Positions 61,095 through 64,000 of a stretch of 64,000 nt of DNA are shown piece by piece. The notes under the pieces were generated by a model. It saw nothing but the letters and a program-made list of their open reading frames with translations. It was not told where the DNA came from and made no database searches. The translations under genes and the position numbers were made by a program. Position 1 is the stretch's first letter, and the number at the start of each line of letters is the position of its first letter. The DNA is from Sinanaerobacter chloroacetimidivorans (GTDB taxonomy: Bacteria; Bacillota; Clostridia; Peptostreptococcales; Anaerovoracaceae). The stretch is from assembly GCF_018128545.1 (NCBI RefSeq), contig NZ_JAGSND010000007.1:1-64000 (forward strand). Direction: 5' to 3'.

Positions 61095-62276
61095 TTATCC
61101 TGTTTGACGCTGCAGTCTTGCTGGCTGACGATTCTTCATAAAAAAGCCTAAAAAACCAGCAATGATTGGCAATCCGAAAAGCACTGCAACTGCAGCAGGT
61201 AAACCGAATACGTCGCCTATGCGTCCGATTATAACCACAGCTAAACTGCCTAAGCCGCCGGCAAACCCCATTGTGATGCCTGCCGCCAAAGCTTTGTTAT
61301 CCGGTATTGCTTCCTGTGCAGCGACTACCGTAACGGAAAAACTTGACAGGAGCGCGGCGCCGGCCAATGCCAGAAAAACTGTGCTTAAAATGCCATTCGT
61401 CAGTAGGAAGGCAAAAAACAGAGGCGTTGAGAGTATGAGCGATCCGATAATGAGCTGCTTCCTGCCAAAGTAATCGGATATAAAGCCTCCAATAACACCT
61501 CCGATGGCACCTGCGGCAAGCATGATCGTAACAAGATGGCTTGCTTGAATATTGGATAAGCTTTTATACTTGAAGTATAGCGGCAATATCGTCAGCAGGC
61601 CGGTATAAGCCAGGGAGCGGACTGCTATAACTCCAACGATCGCTGTCAATTCTTTTGCCGACGCCCTGAGGGTTTTAAAAACAACGCCAAGTGTTGGAGG
61701 TACATTTGCCGATGTCTGATCTTGCGGTGAGAAAAGGAATAATAAAAGTGCAACGATAATGCCCGGAATAATTGTAACCACAGTCGCACTTAATCCAAAA
61801 GTCTGAAAAAGAGGAACCAATAAAAGAGGTCCAAGCGCAAAACCGAAATTGCCAAAAGCGACAAAAACAGAAAGTATCACTGCCTTCCGGTCCATGCTTA
61901 ACCGGTTGACCATTGCGGAAGCCTGTGGATGAAAGACTGCAGTGCCTAGTCCTGCTAAAGCAGCGAGAACAACAAGAAGAAAATAGTTTTGGACAAGACC
62001 TGTAAGGCTCAACATGGTCGCCATCCATAACGTTCCGATATATGCCAGCCAGCGTTTCCCCTGCCGATCCATAAAATAACCGAAGAGCGGCTGAGTAAAG
62101 GAGGACGTGATGGAAAAGGCTGATACGACGATCGCGGCTCGTGTGGCAGTAAATCCCTGATAGAGTACGACCAGAAATGGAAGCATCTGAGGCAGATAGT
62201 TGCTATAGAGATCATTCAGCATATGTGCGATTGAGATGATTCCTATTTTGGAATATTGTATTTTAGCGGTGTTCAT
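61095..62276 (-). CDS. MFS transporter (fosmidomycin-resistance-like)
   Basis: A 393-residue, 12-helix efflux protein counted from ATG 62276, which has GGAGA upstream and follows the PadR stop; longer in-frame starts up to 62357 lie inside padR. HMLNDLYSNYLPQMLPFLVV and FGYFMDRQGKRW (motif A) resemble the Fsr/fosmidomycin resistance group. Controlled by the adjacent PadR repressor, it probably exports a toxic compound that the repressor senses. Confidence 0.85.
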   Translation of the reverse strand: MNTAKIQYSKIGIISIAHMLNDLYSNYLPQMLPFLVVLYQGFTATRAAIVVSAFSITSSFTQPLFGYFMDRQGKRWLAYIGTLWMATMLSLTGLVQNYFLLVVLAALAGLGTAVFHPQASAMVNRLSMDRKAVILSVFVAFGNFGFALGPLLLVPLFQTFGLSATVVTIIPGIIVALLLFLFSPQDQTSANVPPTLGVVFKTLRASAKELTAIVGVIAVRSLAYTGLLTILPLYFKYKSLSNIQASHLVTIMLAAGAIGGVIGGFISDYFGRKQLIIGSLILSTPLFFAFLLTNGILSTVFLALAGAALLSSFSVTVVAAQEAIPDNKALAAGITMGFAGGLGSLAVVIIGRIGDVFGLPAAVAVLFGLPIIAGFLGFFMKNRQPARLQRQTG

Positions 62277-62290
62277 TTTAAGTCTCCGTT

Positions 62291-62635
62291 TCATTTCTCT
62301 GAGTTTGTTTTTTTGGAAGGGTACTTTGACAGAAAGAATTCTAAGTTCGCATGACATTTTTGAATGTCATCCGACAAAACATCCAGCATTTCCAAGCCTT
62401 TCGGAGTGATTGAATACCACTTGACCGGATTGCCGGTTTCTTTGATTTCCCAGCTTGTTTTAACCAGCCCATTGCTTTCCATATCTTTTAAGCTGCGATA
62501 TATGATTGCACTATCCGAAAAGCAGAAAGGGAGTTCTTCATCCATTTTTTTAACCAACATACGGCCATAGGCTGGTCCGTCTGACAAATGAAGCAGCAAA
62601 AAAGCTGGGGTATGTCGGCTATATCGTTTCGCCAT
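62291..62635 (-). CDS. PadR-family transcriptional repressor
   Basis: 114 residues from ATG 62635, with AAGGTG upstream (a GTG at 62644 is the longer option). The winged helix has AFLLLHLSDGPAYGRMLVKKM and SAIIYRSLKDMESNGLV; the C-terminal helix contains ECHANLEFFL-like sequence. PadR repressors of this size bind palindromes and are released by aromatic or drug ligands. A near-perfect palindrome sits 41 bases upstream (62676-62698), a clear candidate operator. It is cotranscribed with the MFS gene. Confidence 0.88.
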   Translation of the reverse strand: MAKRYSRHTPAFLLLHLSDGPAYGRMLVKKMDEELPFCFSDSAIIYRSLKDMESNGLVKTSWEIKETGNPVKWYSITPKGLEMLDVLSDDIQKCHANLEFFLSKYPSKKTNSEK

Positions 62636-62675
62636 ATTGCGCACCTTCTTTCACGGGGATATACTGTAAATGACA

Positions 62676-62698
62676 TTATACTGTTTTAAACAGTATAA
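62676..62698. promoter_or_regulatory. Operator of the PadR-MFS operon
   Basis: Perfect 11-bp arms ttatactgttt / aaacagtataa around one base. An extra half-site atactgtaaat is at 62661-62671. ATACT-type palindromes are known for PadR regulators. Confidence 0.8.
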
Positions 62699-62812
62699 AT
62701 TATATTCCTTATCTACCCGGTGTCAAGTGAAAATGCAAACAATATTGACATATGACCATAACAGGGATAAAATCAATATTGAAATCAACATTTATCTTGA
62801 GGAGGGAAATGT

Positions 62813-63583
62813 ATGATCTTAGAACGCATTTATGCTTATGCTATGCCCAGACTTCTAGGCAGAACGATAAGAGATGTTAGAATCGGTTTGGAATTATTGG
62901 CTATTGAACTCGATAATGGTCAAGTAGGGGTTACTTATGTATTAAAGAATGAAATCGGGCATACCTGCCAAACTTTTTCCAACGCCGGAAGTCTGATTGG
63001 AATGAATGCAGTGGACCTTGCGAAATGGAGCGTCATCGGTGAAGACGTAATAAGCCGGTCGTTGGGCTTAGCCGTAAGCAACTCGGTTGCTGAAATCGAT
63101 CAATTAAATTCATCTGAGAGTATGCTAGACTCTGACGCAACCATGGCGGTCAGTATTCAGCCAGAAGACACAATTGGGATTGTAGGATATATTGGTCCCG
63201 TTATCTCCAGGCTCCAGGGAAAAAAGAATCAATTATTGATTTTCGAACGTGATCAGGGTGAGGGCGACAATACCTACCCTGAAAAATCACAATCAGAATT
63301 TCTTCCAAAATGCCAAGTTGTATTTATTACAAGTTCGACGCTTATTAATGACACTCTGGAGAAACTGCTTTCTTATTGCAAGAATGCACGGGAAGTCGTG
63401 ATGGTTGGCTCCAGTACGCCGCTATACCCGGAAGCTTTTAAGGGAACAGGGGTAACGGTGTTATCAGGGACAATATGGCCGCCTGAAAACAGTAACCGAA
63501 TACTCACCGGTATCAGCCAATGCGCTGGGATGCGGCAGCTCATTAAGCACGGACAGAAGGTCTCTGTTAAAATCGTTGACTGA
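62813..63583 (+). CDS. DUF4213/DUF364 protein, putative metal-chelate domain
   Basis: 256 residues. The N-terminal DUF4213 part (1-85: YAMPRLLGRTIRDVRIGLE) and C-terminal DUF364 part (about 115-245: DTIGIVGYIGPVISRLQGK, then SSTLINDTLEKLL and GSSTPLYPEAF) are complete. The family is thought to bind heavy metals or to take part in molybdenum or cobalt handling, but no enzyme activity is known. GGAGGG precedes the ATG. It is divergent from the PadR operon, and its own promoter would overlap the region upstream of the palindrome. Confidence 0.85.
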   Translation: MILERIYAYAMPRLLGRTIRDVRIGLELLAIELDNGQVGVTYVLKNEIGHTCQTFSNAGSLIGMNAVDLAKWSVIGEDVISRSLGLAVSNSVAEIDQLNSSESMLDSDATMAVSIQPEDTIGIVGYIGPVISRLQGKKNQLLIFERDQGEGDNTYPEKSQSEFLPKCQVVFITSSTLINDTLEKLLSYCKNAREVVMVGSSTPLYPEAFKGTGVTVLSGTIWPPENSNRILTGISQCAGMRQLIKHGQKVSVKIVD

Positions 63584-63595
63584 TAATTTTTATAT

Positions 63596-63627
63596 AACAA
63601 AAGAGCTCCATAATGAGCTCTTTTGTT
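63596..63627 (+). terminator. Terminator after the DUF364 gene
   Basis: Perfect 13-bp stem aacaaaagagctc / gagctcttttgtt with loop cataat; bidirectional, between converging genes. Confidence 0.9.
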
Positions 63628-63670
63628 GTGATAGGAGTTGTGAGTTTATGTTTAGTGAGATGTGAAACAA

Positions 63671-64000
63671 CTAAATTTTTAAACCTTCGTTTAAAGCAGA
63701 GCAGTTAGCAGCAATCGCATTCATCGCTGCAGCATTGATTGGATATGCGATCGGCGAGGCAGTAATCAGCGGATGGGTAGCCACCTGGAAGGTATTCAAT
63801 TCACCTGCTGTAGCTCCCTTTTGTATCGCCAGACTCAAAATATTGATTATTTCTCCTACTGAATCTCCACCGGATATTTGAGCGCCGAGAAGAACTCCTG
63901 AACATTTTGCAAACATCAACTTAATACTTATTTTCTGCATTCCAGGAAGGGAACCTGGATGGCGATCCATTGTCGTAAATTCGCCCTTAATAATACTGAA
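63671..64000 (-). CDS. C-terminal end of a FAD-dependent pyridine nucleotide-disulfide oxidoreductase (partial)
   Basis: The frame is open past the right edge, so the start is outside the window. The visible 110 residues are the dimerisation domain of the class: the KLMFAKCSGVLLGAQISGGDS and VATHPLITASPIAYPINAA segments are typical of NADH oxidase/CoA-disulfide reductase-like enzymes. The FAD- and NAD-binding domains cannot be seen. It is convergent with the DUF364 gene. Confidence 0.82.
   Translation of the reverse strand, partial: FSIIKGEFTTMDRHPGSLPGMQKISIKLMFAKCSGVLLGAQISGGDSVGEIINILSLAIQKGATAGELNTFQVATHPLITASPIAYPINAAAMNAIAANCSALNEGLKI

Overview
The window looks like a chromosomal segment of an anaerobic low-to-mid GC Firmicute of class Clostridia. 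The evidence is Gram-positive envelope genes (prolipoprotein diacylglyceryl transferase, SLH protein, RsgI-type anti-sigma factor, four two-component systems, no outer-membrane genes), strong GGAGG ribosome sites with frequent TTG/GTG starts, and a conjugative element of the kind common in gut Clostridia. I cannot name the genus.

Region 1 (1 to about 16.1 kb) is the conjugation backbone of an integrative conjugative element, all on the + strand and visibly richer in G+C than the rest. It carries an interrupted C5 DNA methyltransferase, PrgI, a VirB4 N-terminal-like protein, the VirB4 ATPase, an M23 cell-wall hydrolase, a run of small element proteins (three sharing one N-terminal module), a probable oriT, a small relaxosome protein, a MobL/MobP-type relaxase with a Sel1-repeat tail, a Toprim/DUF3991 protein, the VirD4 coupling protein and a helix-turn-helix protein. 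No integrase is inside the window.

Region 2 (16.3 to 38.6 kb) is mainly envelope biology. A leftward group holds an S66 peptidase, a two-component system, DUF2127, MFS, acyltransferase, a GT4 fused to a dead phosphoesterase, and a frameshifted flippase-like protein. Divergent from it is a rightward run: GtrA, YfhO and GT2 (a three-part envelope glycosylation system), a MurJ/SpoVB-type flippase, DedA, UppP, then a two-component system, a secreted protein, a BcrAB-like ABC transporter and a COG4705 membrane protein. The group covers synthesis, flipping, use and recycling of lipid-linked sugars.

Region 3 (38.6 to 53.5 kb) has a secreted purple-acid-phosphatase-like enzyme and a compact module: ABC ATPase, two paralogous permeases, a NEW3-domain surface protein, a calcium-binding-repeat lipoprotein, a two-component system and a PepSY protein. 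Both transcription units of the module carry the same 11-bp-phased repeats. After that come a ferredoxin, a fourth two-component system, a DUF2680 protein, CcdA, a TlpA-like thioredoxin and Lgt.

Region 4 (53.5 to 64 kb) has a beta-propeller lectin-like protein, three paralogues of an all-helical ~190-residue family, an ECF sigma/RsgI-like anti-sigma/SLH protein operon, a half-size TSUP permease, a PadR-MFS efflux pair with a clear operator, a DUF4213/DUF364 protein and the C-terminal end of a flavin disulfide oxidoreductase running off the window. No rRNA, tRNA, CRISPR array or complete insertion sequence was recognised.
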